Positions 1-8,226 of a stretch of DNA of 21,886 nt are shown piece by piece. A program made the position numbers and the translations under genes. Source of the stretch: Bryobacteraceae bacterium (GTDB taxonomy: Bacteria; Acidobacteriota; Terriglobia; Bryobacterales; Bryobacteraceae); the NCBI GenBank assembly GCA_030039005.1, contig JASHQT010000504.1, positions 1-21,886 on the forward strand, in the 5' to 3' direction. Each line of letters opens with the position of its first letter. Within the stretch, counting starts at the first letter, position 1. The notes beneath the pieces are model-generated. The model ran no database searches. It was not told the origin of the DNA and saw only the letters and a list, made by a program, of their open reading frames with translations.

Positions 1-85
1 CCCGCCGCGCCCCGTGGAGCGACCCGCGGACCTCGTGCACGTCCCCGATTCAAGCAAAGAATCACTCAAACCGGAGCCGAACACG

Positions 86-3000
86 ATGCCTGCCGCCGCC
101 GCAGCCACTGCCGCGACCCCACAAAAGCCGTCCCAGACCCGCGATCGCGAGCTGATCCGCTACATCAACCTCAAGCTCGCCGCGCTTGGGCAGCCCACCA
201 GCCGGAGCACAGCCGATCCGGAATTCCTCGAAATCGCCGGGCCCTTGCTGCGCAATTACCACCAGAAGGACCAACTGCTCGGCAATCGGCTGTGCCCCGC
301 CGACACGCGCGTCCAATCGTTTCTCGACAGTTACCTCGCCGACGTCTGCCCGCATGGAGCGGCGCGGCTGCCGGTGGACACGTTCGTGCTCGACCGCGAA
401 GGCATGGCGCGCATCCTGTCATTGCCCGCGAGCGCCGATTTCTTTTCCTCGCCTTGCCTGAAGTCCTACCGCGTCGCGCAGGGTGTGCTGCACAATCCGA
501 AAAGCGACAAGCGCACCACGCAAGGTTTGTTTCATATCGCCGAAGGCGGGCTCGCTGTTCCCGCCGATAAAACCGCGGTTCCCAAGCAAGCCTTTGCCGC
601 GCTTTGGGCCGCGGCACTGGGTCCGCCCGAAGCCATGATGGTGCTGCCGTTCACCGCCGACCAGGACGAGCAGGCGCACTGCTTTGTTTCACTGCTGCTG
701 CGTCCGCTGGTGTGCCCGGCTTCTGGACGGGATTCGGAAAAAACGATGGAGATCCGGTTTCTCGCCCCCGGGAGCCTGGTGAGCAATCTCGATTTCGTCG
801 AAAGCATCTTCGGCAACGCGGGCGATCCCTATCTTCCCGAGAACGACGCCGCGCTCGACGCGCTGCATTGGACCGGTCATACCGGCTGCGTCGTCGTTGC
901 GCCGCATCTGGTGGGGATCAAAAAGAAAGACATCGGACTGCCGCACGCAAGCGATGCCACTGAACGCCAGCGCCGCGACGGCATGTGCTGGAAAACCGAA
1001 GACGAGCCGTATAACGGCGGCGGGGCGTTCAAAATCACGTGCCGCGACCAGCGCGGCCTGATGGTCACCATCCTCGCCGACAATTATTACGGCTATTGCA
1101 AAAAAGAAGTCAAAACGCAGATCAGTTTCGCGGCCAATTTATTCGGGTTGGCCGAGGAAGAGCACGCCGGGGGCGCCATCGCGTTCGCTACGTACGTGCT
1201 CGGCCAGGAATTCCACGCCGGCAAGACCGTCAGCTTGCGCAAAGCGAAATACGAAGGTGCGATCCGCCTGCTGGGCGATCTCGCCGAGCCGCAGCCCGAA
1301 GGATACACCAAAGACCGGCGCTTCTCCGACGTCTATTACGTGCGCGAGGATGCCGTCTTCAACGCGCTCGAAGGCAACATCACTTGGCAGCACGCTGATC
1401 GCGAGCAGCGCCTGACGCTGCGCAAGAACGCAACATATTTTCTTCCCAACGGCTTCCGCATTCGATTAGAGAAGCAGGCCGGTGGAACCGCCTGGCGATT
1501 GGTGGGCGCACGGCCGCGCGGCACGCTGTGCCACAAGCCTTGCACCGTATCGGGCGGCGGGAAGTCCGAAATCTCGAAATCCATCGCCAACACACTGCTC
1601 AAGGGACCGGTGTTCGTGCGTGATTATCACCGCGATATGGACGAAGTGGCCGAGATCTTCGCGCGGGATTTTTCGGGGATCTACCGGCGCCGCCTGCCAG
1701 ACGCGCGCACCAAGCGCCCGATCCTGAGCCCGGAGCGCACCATGGGCTCGGTGATTCAATTGATGACGCCGTCGCCCGAATACACCGACGAGCACAACGC
1801 CTGGCTGCGCGAACTACCGCACATCATCCAGCAACTCCTATTCACGGTAAAGCGCTATTATCGGCCCGAATGGGGCGACAACTGGCGCGAGCATTTCACT
1901 GTCGACCGCGTCAACGGCGTGCTGGGGCATGAGCTGAAGCTCGACAATCAGGTGCTGGTGAGCAATTATCTGCGGGTGGGCTATGATCCGGACGGTTCCT
2001 GGCGCGTGTTCAAGCTGCGGCCGGATTTCCATCCCGCCGACAAAGTCCAGGTGGAAGACGACATCACCGCGTCCGTGGTGCTGCCGCGCGAGGCGCTGAA
2101 CGATCTCGATGCCGAATATCCGAATCCCAGCGTCAAGCTGGTGGTGAATTGCGAGCGCCGCTTGTTCCAGCGTCCCGACGATGCGATCCATCGCGGCGAG
2201 GACAAGCAGGCCGAAGCCGATATCGCGGGAGATGGCAACTTCTTTTCGAATTTCGAGCCCTTCGACAGCGAGCAGGCTACCGCGCTGGTGGATCACGTGG
2301 CGGAATTCGATCGCTACACCGCGCCGATGCAATCGCGCCTGGCCAACTTCGTGCGGGATTCGAATACGGAGTACGTCGTTTCCTCCGCGCATCCTCGATT
2401 GGTGAACGGCAAGCCGTCCACCAATCCGCGCTATTTGCAGACGCGGCCCGATCTGGTGAATCCGCGCGATGCGTATCTGGCCGAAATCGCGGCGCGACTG
2501 GCGCGCGACATCCCCTTCACGCGGCCCGTGTACCAGCCGGTGAATGCCGTTCTCGCCGGACGCCGCAACAGTCCCGCCGATCCCAAGGCCGGCACACCGC
2601 CGCTGGCCGTCTACGGTCCGGTACATTATCAGGAATTGCCGGAGCTGTTCATGGATTTCATCGCCAGCCTCACCGGCAAGTCGCCCGCGACCACTGGATT
2701 CGGCAGCGAAGGCGCGCTCACCAAGGGTCCGTTCAATGCACTGTGGCCCGTGGTGGATTTGAATAACGCGTTAGTGTCCTGGATTTTGACCGGATACGCG
2801 GGATTTACGACTTCGGCCGGCTACGCGGGCCCGCATTTCCGCGTCGATCACGATGTCAGCCTGCTGGTCCCCGAGATCTGGTGCCGCATGCGCGTGCACG
2901 AGCGCGATCCCGAGTTTTTGAAGGCGGAAGGATATCTGGAAGCGGTTTGCGATCTCAACTTGGAAGGCCGAACGGTGCGCGCCAGCCGTCTGGGTTATCG

Positions 3001-3517
3001 CATCACCGAAAAGTTTGTGGATCATTTCCTCGGGCGCATTTTCGAAAATCCCGACGCGGTATTTCCCGAAGCGATGCTGCGGCCCGAGAAGCAGGATCTG
3101 GCGCAGTTCGCCGCGGGCGTGGATGCGATCGTGGAGACGCAGACGCGCGTAGCGCGGCAGTATTTTGAAGACGGCAGCGTGGATGCCGCCTGTCCGCCGC
3201 TCAAGGCGCTGCTGCACATTATGGCGCACGGCTCCTACGAAGGCCTGGGAACAGAAGCGCCCGAAATTCGCGGCCTGTTCACGCGCCAAGCGTTGCTCGA
3301 AAGCGCCTGGTATCGCGAGCGCTTAGAAACCAAGCAGCGGCGCGACGTCGCGCTATGGACGCGGCACATCGCCGCGCTCGAAGCCGCGGGTTCGGATAAA
3401 TGCTCGACCGAAACATGCAAAGAGGCGCGCTGCCAGCTCGCGCGGGTCAGCTCGCCCGCGTACCTCGAAGAGCTGGAAGGGACGATTGGCGCCGATCCTT
3501 TCCATTCGCAATCCTGA
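86..3517 (+). CDS. PPi-type phosphoenolpyruvate carboxykinase (diphosphate)
   Basis: Likely cytosolic enzyme interconverting oxaloacetate plus pyrophosphate with PEP, CO2 and phosphate (EC 4.1.1.38). The length (1143 aa) is about twice that of ATP- or GTP-PEPCK and fits the large PPi-type family known from Entamoeba and Propionibacterium. Conserved blocks I recognise from memory are FGNAGDPYLPEND (about residues 242-254), GHTGC with ATERQRRDG (264-310), ADNYYGYCKKEVKTQ (332-346), a glycine-rich phosphate-loop-like SGGGKSEISKS (489-499), RLFQRPDDAIHRG (about 690), TGKSP with GSEGALTKGPFNA (863-890) and SAGYAGP with RVDHD (910-925). I chose the ATG at 86, preceded by GGAG at 73-76; an in-frame GTG at 14 would add 24 residues. 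No transmembrane segment is visible. The C-terminus carries C1106, C1111 and C1116 in a C-x4-C-x4-C pattern. Such genes are often labelled hypothetical. The family call is made by recall of the sequence family, without an alignment. Confidence 0.88.
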   Translation: MPAAAAATAATPQKPSQTRDRELIRYINLKLAALGQPTSRSTADPEFLEIAGPLLRNYHQKDQLLGNRLCPADTRVQSFLDSYLADVCPHGAARLPVDTFVLDREGMARILSLPASADFFSSPCLKSYRVAQGVLHNPKSDKRTTQGLFHIAEGGLAVPADKTAVPKQAFAALWAAALGPPEAMMVLPFTADQDEQAHCFVSLLLRPLVCPASGRDSEKTMEIRFLAPGSLVSNLDFVESIFGNAGDPYLPENDAALDALHWTGHTGCVVVAPHLVGIKKKDIGLPHASDATERQRRDGMCWKTEDEPYNGGGAFKITCRDQRGLMVTILADNYYGYCKKEVKTQISFAANLFGLAEEEHAGGAIAFATYVLGQEFHAGKTVSLRKAKYEGAIRLLGDLAEPQPEGYTKDRRFSDVYYVREDAVFNALEGNITWQHADREQRLTLRKNATYFLPNGFRIRLEKQAGGTAWRLVGARPRGTLCHKPCTVSGGGKSEISKSIANTLLKGPVFVRDYHRDMDEVAEIFARDFSGIYRRRLPDARTKRPILSPERTMGSVIQLMTPSPEYTDEHNAWLRELPHIIQQLLFTVKRYYRPEWGDNWREHFTVDRVNGVLGHELKLDNQVLVSNYLRVGYDPDGSWRVFKLRPDFHPADKVQVEDDITASVVLPREALNDLDAEYPNPSVKLVVNCERRLFQRPDDAIHRGEDKQAEADIAGDGNFFSNFEPFDSEQATALVDHVAEFDRYTAPMQSRLANFVRDSNTEYVVSSAHPRLVNGKPSTNPRYLQTRPDLVNPRDAYLAEIAARLARDIPFTRPVYQPVNAVLAGRRNSPADPKAGTPPLAVYGPVHYQELPELFMDFIASLTGKSPATTGFGSEGALTKGPFNALWPVVDLNNALVSWILTGYAGFTTSAGYAGPHFRVDHDVSLLVPEIWCRMRVHERDPEFLKAEGYLEAVCDLNLEGRTVRASRLGYRITEKFVDHFLGRIFENPDAVFPEAMLRPEKQDLAQFAAGVDAIVETQTRVARQYFEDGSVDAACPPLKALLHIMAHGSYEGLGTEAPEIRGLFTRQALLESAWYRERLETKQRRDVALWTRHIAALEAAGSDKCSTETCKEARCQLARVSSPAYLEELEGTIGADPFHSQS

Positions 3518-3525
3518 CTCCATCC

Positions 3526-3544
3526 GCTCGCATCCTGTGCGAGC
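3526..3544. terminator. Stem-loop between convergent genes, probable bidirectional terminator
   Basis: A perfect 7-bp stem GCTCGCA / TGCGAGC with a 5-nt loop (TCCTG) lies in the 28-nt gap between two convergent genes, the PEPCK gene ending at 3517 and the exported-protein gene ending at 3546. There is no clear T-run on either side, so it is not a classical intrinsic terminator. Its position is the main argument. Confidence 0.45.
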
Positions 3545-3545
3545 T

Positions 3546-4007
3546 CTACGGTAAGTTGGCCGCGGCGAAGAAGCCGACAGGCTTCAATGCGACGATTTTC
3601 CAGTGCTTTTTTTCCTTGCGCAATTCGCAATGCACTACTTCGCGCCGGCGGACCAGCGGCCCGTCCTGCTCCAGACTCCGGATTTGCAGCACCCAGTCGA
3701 GATCGATCTTGTAGGTGTCGCCCTGCTGGTCCTCGGTCAACGGCACAACGGACGAGGAAACCTCGGAATCGTGCACGAGAGCAGTCACGTTGGACTTCAG
3801 CGTGTCGTAATCCGGCATGCTTTTGCTGATCACCGACATGAACTCGGCCGCGTTCCCGCTTCTGGCCCCACCGCTGTCATCGCCAGGTTCCCCCGTGAGC
3901 GCGGCGGCCATCTTGGAGATCACCTGCATCACGTCATCGTGGGCGTCGGCGCCGGCAAACAGCGCGGCCATGCAGAGCAGCACGATGCTACGTGCGATAG
4001 CTGGCAT
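3546..4007 (-). CDS. Small exported protein of unknown function
   Basis: 153 residues from the ATG at 4007. An in-frame TTG at 4016 is less likely. The N-terminus is a typical Sec signal peptide: a short basic start, the hydrophobic run IVLLCMAALFAG, then a probable cleavage after ADA. The mature part is a small soluble domain ending in a strand-rich stretch (YKIDLDWVLQIRS, REVVHCELRKEKKHWKIVALKP). This resembles the last strands of an NTF2/SnoaL-like fold, but I cannot assign a family. It is the last gene of the aroC-def-fmt-argJ run and its start overlaps the end of argJ by 20 nt, so translation is probably coupled to argJ. Nothing suggests a role in arginine synthesis. Confidence 0.72.
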   Translation of the reverse strand: MPAIARSIVLLCMAALFAGADAHDDVMQVISKMAAALTGEPGDDSGGARSGNAAEFMSVISKSMPDYDTLKSNVTALVHDSEVSSSVVPLTEDQQGDTYKIDLDWVLQIRSLEQDGPLVRRREVVHCELRKEKKHWKIVALKPVGFFAAANLP

Positions 4008-5166
4008 TAATCTCAATGTACTTCCCGGTCAGATCGCACGTCCAGAAGCGCGCACTGCCCGCGCCGCGCCCGTGGATGGTGAATTGAATCCCGCACTCGG
4101 GCTCATCCAGTTTCTTGCTGAGATCCTCCTCGGAAAAATCCGCCGCCAGGCCGCCCCGGCACACCGGCACGCCTTGGAGATCGATATCCACCTTCGACGG
4201 ATCCAGCGCCACACCGGCGTTCCCGGCGGCGGAGATGATTCGGCCCCAATTGGGATCCGAGCCCGCAATGGCTGTCTTCACGAGGGGAGAATTGGCGATG
4301 CTGCGCGCGATTTTGACGGCCGCCTCTTCGTTCGCGGCGCCGGTCACGTCGATGGTGACCAGTTTGCGCGCGCCTTCGCCGTCACGCACGATCTGCCGCG
4401 CCAGGTCTTCCATCACCTCCGCAAGCGCTGCTTCCACTTTCTTGATCTCTTTTGGATTGGGTTGAATACCGGATGCGCCGTTGGCGAGCACCAGCATGGT
4501 GTCATTGGTGGACGTGTCGCCATCCACGCTGATGCGGTTGTAGCTGCGCTCCACGGCCGTGCGCAGCAGGGGAGCCAGCGCGGAAGACGGCAGAGCCGCG
4601 TCCAGCATGACAAAGCCGAGCGTGGTCGCCATGTTGGGATGAATCATCCCCGAGCCTTTAGTCATGCCGGCGATCTGGATGGATCCCTTTTTCAAACGCA
4701 CCGAGGCGTGCGCGGTCTTCATCACCAGATCGGTGGTTAAAATCGCGCGCGCCGCGTCTTCAAAGCGCTCCGGGGCAAGGCCCGCCGCCAACGCGGGAAG
4801 CGCATTCACGATCAGGTGCTGATCCAGCTCCACGCCGATCACGCCGGTGGACGCGGGAAACACCTGCACCGCCGGAACGTGAAGCTGATTGGCCACGGCA
4901 TCGCAACAGGCCAGCGCCACCCGATCGCCCGTGCGCGTGGCACAGTTCGCGTTCCCGGCGTTGATGAGCACCGCGCTCACCAGCCCGCGCGACTTCGTCA
5001 GGTTCCAGCGCGCGATCCGCACCGGCGCAGCCTGCACACGATTCTGCGTGAACACGGCCGCGGCGGCGGCGGGGACATCGGAAACAATCAACGCCAGGTC
5101 ATCCTTCTTCACTTTGCGGATACCGGCGTACACGGCCGAATATCGATAGCCCAGCGGCAGTTTCAC
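3988..5166 (-). CDS. argJ: Bifunctional glutamate N-acetyltransferase / amino-acid acetyltransferase ArgJ
   Basis: Transfers the acetyl group of N-acetylornithine to glutamate, closing the cyclic arginine pathway; some members also acetylate glutamate from acetyl-CoA, which cannot be told from sequence. The 392 residues match the family size. The oxyanion-hole motif STGVIG (106-111) and the self-cleavage site KGSGMIHPNMATTLGF (170-185) are present, with Thr181 as the predicted nucleophile freed by cleavage after Ala180. DGDTSTNDT and the GSDPNWGR block of the second chain are also present. The start is a GTG at 5166, whose GTGA overlaps the fmt stop by 4 nt, so translational coupling to fmt is likely. 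No other arg gene is visible in the window. Confidence 0.96.
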   Translation of the reverse strand: MKLPLGYRYSAVYAGIRKVKKDDLALIVSDVPAAAAAVFTQNRVQAAPVRIARWNLTKSRGLVSAVLINAGNANCATRTGDRVALACCDAVANQLHVPAVQVFPASTGVIGVELDQHLIVNALPALAAGLAPERFEDAARAILTTDLVMKTAHASVRLKKGSIQIAGMTKGSGMIHPNMATTLGFVMLDAALPSSALAPLLRTAVERSYNRISVDGDTSTNDTMLVLANGASGIQPNPKEIKKVEAALAEVMEDLARQIVRDGEGARKLVTIDVTGAANEEAAVKIARSIANSPLVKTAIAGSDPNWGRIISAAGNAGVALDPSKVDIDLQGVPVCRGGLAADFSEEDLSKKLDEPECGIQFTIHGRGAGSARFWTCDLTGKYIEINASYRT

Positions 5167-6092
5167 GCCAACTTGCCCCCTAATATTTCGTCGTCTTTCA
5201 AGTGTTGCCCATTCAAGAACGCTTCCGCGGAGATCCGCTTGCGGCCTTCCAGTTGAACCTCGAGAAGTTCCAGCGTAGCGCCCGTGCCACAGGCCGCCAA
5301 TAGCCGTTTATGCCGCGCGGCCATTCGCCCCGGCGGACCCGTGAGGGTTTCCTCTGCCACGCGCGATTTCCAGATGTGAAACAATTGGCCGCGAAAGAAG
5401 CTGTACACGCCGGGCCACGGGAGAAATCCGCGCGAGCGATTGAAAATCTTTGCCGCCGGCCAACTCCAAGCGATCTCGCCGTCCTCTTTCTTGAGGATCG
5501 GCGCGTAGCTGGCCTCTTCGGGATTCTGCTTCTCCGGCGCCGGATGATCGCGCAAGGTCTTGAGCAGAAGCTCGGCGCCCGCGTGAGCGAGCCGCGGACC
5601 CAGCTCCAGTGCGTTCTCCTCAGGCCCGATGCGGGTCTCCCACTTGAGCAGCATATCGCCGGTATCTAGCCCCGCGTCGATCTGCATTGTAGTCACGCCG
5701 GTGCGCGATTCTCCGTTCGCAATGGCCCACTGAATCGGCGCCGCGCCGCGATACTTGGGCAGCAGCGAGGCATGCACGTTGATGATGCCGCGCGGCGGAA
5801 GATCGATGATCGCCTGCGGGATGATCTGACCGTAACCCACCACCACCATCGCTTCGGGCTGCATCTGCTTCAACTGCTCGATCACCTCCGGCCGCCGGAT
5901 TCGCTCCGGCTGATGCACCGCGAGGCCCAGACGCAGCGCGGCTTCCTTCACCGGCGATGCCGCGAGTTGCCCTCCGCGACCCTTCGGCCGGTCGGGCTGC
6001 GTGAACACCGCGACAACACGATGGCCCGCTGCGACGATCCGCTCCAGAGTGGGAACCGCAAACAGAGGGGTGCCCAAGAAGATCAGGACCAT
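5163..6092 (-). CDS. fmt: Methionyl-tRNA formyltransferase
   Basis: Formylates initiator Met-tRNA using 10-formyl-tetrahydrofolate. At 309 residues it is of normal length. The N-terminal Rossmann-like formyltransferase domain starts FLGTP (5-9), followed by TQPDRPKGRG (31-40). The catalytic triad is N105, H107 (in NVHASLLPKYRGAAPI) and D143 (in DAGLDTGD). The C-terminal OB-like tRNA-binding domain covers roughly residues 205-309. It lies directly downstream of def, overlapping it by 10 nt, which is the classic pairing of the two N-formyl cycle genes, and it overlaps argJ by 4 nt at the other end. Confidence 0.97.
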   Translation of the reverse strand: MVLIFLGTPLFAVPTLERIVAAGHRVVAVFTQPDRPKGRGGQLAASPVKEAALRLGLAVHQPERIRRPEVIEQLKQMQPEAMVVVGYGQIIPQAIIDLPPRGIINVHASLLPKYRGAAPIQWAIANGESRTGVTTMQIDAGLDTGDMLLKWETRIGPEENALELGPRLAHAGAELLLKTLRDHPAPEKQNPEEASYAPILKKEDGEIAWSWPAAKIFNRSRGFLPWPGVYSFFRGQLFHIWKSRVAEETLTGPPGRMAARHKRLLAACGTGATLELLEVQLEGRKRISAEAFLNGQHLKDDEILGGKLA

Positions 6093-6598
6093 TCTCCAGC
6101 CTTCGCGAGCTTGCGCACCTTGCGCCGGATCAAATCGCGTTTCAGAGCGCTCACGTGGCTGATGTACAAACGGCCGTTCAGGTGGTCGATCTCATGGCAG
6201 AATGCACGCGCCAGCAGTTCCTGGCCGTCCATCTCGAACCAATCGCCTTTGGCGTTTTGCGCGCGCACCCGCACGCTCTTGGGGCGCGTCACCTGCTCGC
6301 GAAATCCGGGCAAGCTCAAGCAGCCCTCTTCGCCGGTCTGAAACTCTTGCTTGTGAATGATCTCGGGATTGATCAGCACGATCTTCTGTTGCGGATCTTC
6401 GGCCACCGACAAGTCGATCACCGCGATGCGTTTCGCTATGCCGATCTGCGGCGCGGCCAAGCCCACGCCTTTGGCGGCGTACATCGACTCGAACATGTCC
6501 TCGATCAACTGATTCAACTCCGGGGAGTCAAAGTCGGAGACCGTCTCGGCCTGCTTTTCGAGCACTGGCTCGCCAAACAACACGATCGAATACGTCAT
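6083..6598 (-). CDS. def: Peptide deformylase
   Basis: Metalloenzyme that removes the formyl group from nascent proteins. All three signature motifs are intact: GVGLAAPQIG (44-53), EGCLS (91-95, metal ligand C93) and HEIDHLNG (135-142, ligands H135 and H139, catalytic E136). Its 171 residues fit a bacterial class I deformylase. The start ATG at 6598 shares one base with the aroC stop (TGATG), and the 3' end overlaps fmt by 10 nt, so aroC, def and fmt should be one transcript. Confidence 0.97.
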   Translation of the reverse strand: MTYSIVLFGEPVLEKQAETVSDFDSPELNQLIEDMFESMYAAKGVGLAAPQIGIAKRIAVIDLSVAEDPQQKIVLINPEIIHKQEFQTGEEGCLSLPGFREQVTRPKSVRVRAQNAKGDWFEMDGQELLARAFCHEIDHLNGRLYISHVSALKRDLIRRKVRKLAKAGEWS

Positions 6599-7770
6599 CA
6601 GAAGTTTCTTACCTGCTCCCTGTAGCCTTCGAAATTACGGCGAGTTTCCTCCAGAGAATCGCCGCCGAATTTTTCCAAAAATGCCTGGGCCAGCACGATC
6701 GCGACCATGGCCTCGCCGATCACGCCGGCCGCCGGCACTACGCACACGTCGCTGCGCTCGTAAGCGGCGAGCGCGGGTTCGCGCGTCGCCAGATCTACGG
6801 ATTCGAGCGGACGCCGCAGGGTCGAGATGGGCTTCAGAAACCCGCGCACCAGAACATCCTCGCCATTGGTCATGCCGCCTTCGAGGCCCCCGGCACGATT
6901 GGCCCCGCGCGTGAAGCGCCGCTCTTCCCGATTGTAGTGAATGGTGTCTTGCACGCGCGAGCCGAACGAGTGCGCTCCTTCCTCCGCGAATCCAATCTCC
7001 ACGCCCTTGACGGCCTGCATCGAGACGATGGCCTGCGCCAGCCGCCCGTCCAAGCGCGAATCCCAGGTGACGTGCGAGCCCAGTCCCGGGAGCATTCCAT
7101 GCGCGACCACTTCAAATACGCCGCCCACCGTGTCGCCGGTGCGATAAGCATGATCGACGACCTCTTTCATGCGAGCCTCCGCGGCGGGATCCACGCAGCC
7201 GAGCAAGACCTCATCCTTTTGGCTGAGCGTGACCAGTTCCTCCCAAGCAGCCTGGCGTTCCAAAAGCGCTTCCCCAACGGCGATCACGTGGCTCAACACG
7301 CTGATGCCAAATTGCCCCAGAAGTGCTTTGGCCAATGCGCCCACTGCCACGCGCGCCGTGGTTTCGCGCGCGCTCGCGCGTTCCAGGATGTAGCGAGCAT
7401 CCGGGAAATTGTACTTCAGGCTTCCAGCCAGATCCGCATGCCCGGGCCTGGGCCGCGAAACCGGCTTGTGTTTAGAAGGATCCTCGTCCGAGCCCTCCAC
7501 CGGCAGAGCGCCGGTCCAATTCTTCCAATCTTTGTTTTGAATGATGATCGCGATAGGAGCGCCGATGGTTTTCGAATGGCGTACGCCCGCGACAATTTCG
7601 GCGCGGTCTGTTTCAATCTTCATCCGCCCGCCGCGGCCGTAGCCCTGCTGCCGGCGCCATAATTCGCGATTGACGGCGTCGAGCGAAATGGGAATGCCCG
7701 CGGGCAGGCCCGTGAGCGTGGCCACCAGGCACTCTCCATGCGATTCACCGGCTGTTTCGAAACGGAACAT
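6598..7770 (-). CDS. aroC: Chorismate synthase
   Basis: Converts 5-enolpyruvylshikimate-3-phosphate to chorismate, the last step of the shikimate pathway, using reduced FMN. The 390 residues carry the expected signatures: GESHG near the N-terminus (8-12), RPGHADLAGSLKY followed by ERASARETTARVAVGA, HSFGSRV, and GGMTNGEDVLVRGFLKPISTL near residue 295. It is the first gene of the minus-strand cluster; the 201-bp gap upstream (7771-7971) should hold its promoter. No other shikimate gene is nearby, so its grouping with def/fmt/argJ looks like housekeeping co-transcription rather than a pathway operon. Confidence 0.97.
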   Translation of the reverse strand: MFRFETAGESHGECLVATLTGLPAGIPISLDAVNRELWRRQQGYGRGGRMKIETDRAEIVAGVRHSKTIGAPIAIIIQNKDWKNWTGALPVEGSDEDPSKHKPVSRPRPGHADLAGSLKYNFPDARYILERASARETTARVAVGALAKALLGQFGISVLSHVIAVGEALLERQAAWEELVTLSQKDEVLLGCVDPAAEARMKEVVDHAYRTGDTVGGVFEVVAHGMLPGLGSHVTWDSRLDGRLAQAIVSMQAVKGVEIGFAEEGAHSFGSRVQDTIHYNREERRFTRGANRAGGLEGGMTNGEDVLVRGFLKPISTLRRPLESVDLATREPALAAYERSDVCVVPAAGVIGEAMVAIVLAQAFLEKFGGDSLEETRRNFEGYREQVRNF

Positions 7771-7814
7771 GTCGAGGGGAAAACTTCATGTTAGCGGAAA
7801 CCCGCGCGAAGCTG

Positions 7815-7843
7815 TGAAACTCGTCCGTTATCGGATCGTTTCA
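7815..7843. promoter_or_regulatory. Inverted repeat in the divergent aroC / exported-protein intergenic region
   Basis: TGAAAC (7815-7820) and GTTTCA (7838-7843) form perfect 6-bp outer arms; inside, TCCG and CGGA form a second 4-bp stem closed by a TTAT loop. There is no T-run after it, so it is more like an operator or a leader structure than a terminator. It lies 45 bp upstream of the aroC start. The rest of the 201-bp gap (7771-7971) shows no convincing promoter pair. Confidence 0.35.
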
Positions 7844-7971
7844 ACCGCCACAAACTGTCAGCGGGTGGTCATTTTTTCCACCGCACGTCGAACGGCCCAT
7901 CGGAAACCGCGCAGGTACAGCGACGTTACGCTGGCAAAAGAATTGCCGTACTTGAGGCCGGAGACATAAAT

Positions 7972-8226
7972 ATGAAAACGCTAGCAATGGCATTCTTATT
8001 CGCGAGTGGGATGTTGATGGCAGCCGAACAGCCGGTCGAGCAGCCGCAGCCGCAACCCGTTTCAGATCACGTTGGGTATCTGGACCGGATCGCGTTGCGC
8101 ACGCAGGATCCACCGGTGAAAACGCACAGCCGCAAGCATGCTGATAAGCCGACAAAATACCTCGTCACCGTAAACAAGTCGACCATCGTTGCTGTACCGC
8201 GCTCCTCGCTCGAAAATCAGCAGTAA
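7972..8226 (+). CDS. Small exported protein of unknown function
   Basis: 84 residues with a clear signal peptide (MKTLAMAFLFASGMLMA, probable cleavage before AEQP), a short Pro/Gln-rich linker (EQPVEQPQPQPV) and a basic tail region (KTHSRKHADKPTKY) followed by a beta-like stretch. A good ribosome binding site GGAG (7960-7963) sits 8 nt before the ATG, which supports a real gene despite the small size. It is convergent with the dehydratase gene and the two 3' ends overlap by 10 nt. No family recognised. Confidence 0.68.
   Translation: MKTLAMAFLFASGMLMAAEQPVEQPQPQPVSDHVGYLDRIALRTQDPPVKTHSRKHADKPTKYLVTVNKSTIVAVPRSSLENQQ

Noticed and set aside
1838..2626. 262-codon open frame antisense to the PEPCK gene
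   Set aside because: Overlaps conserved PEPCK blocks completely and shows only shadow-like Arg/His/Gly-rich sequence.
3817..4740. 307-codon plus-strand frame opposite argJ
   Set aside because: argJ catalytic motifs are on the minus strand; this is a mirror frame without motifs.
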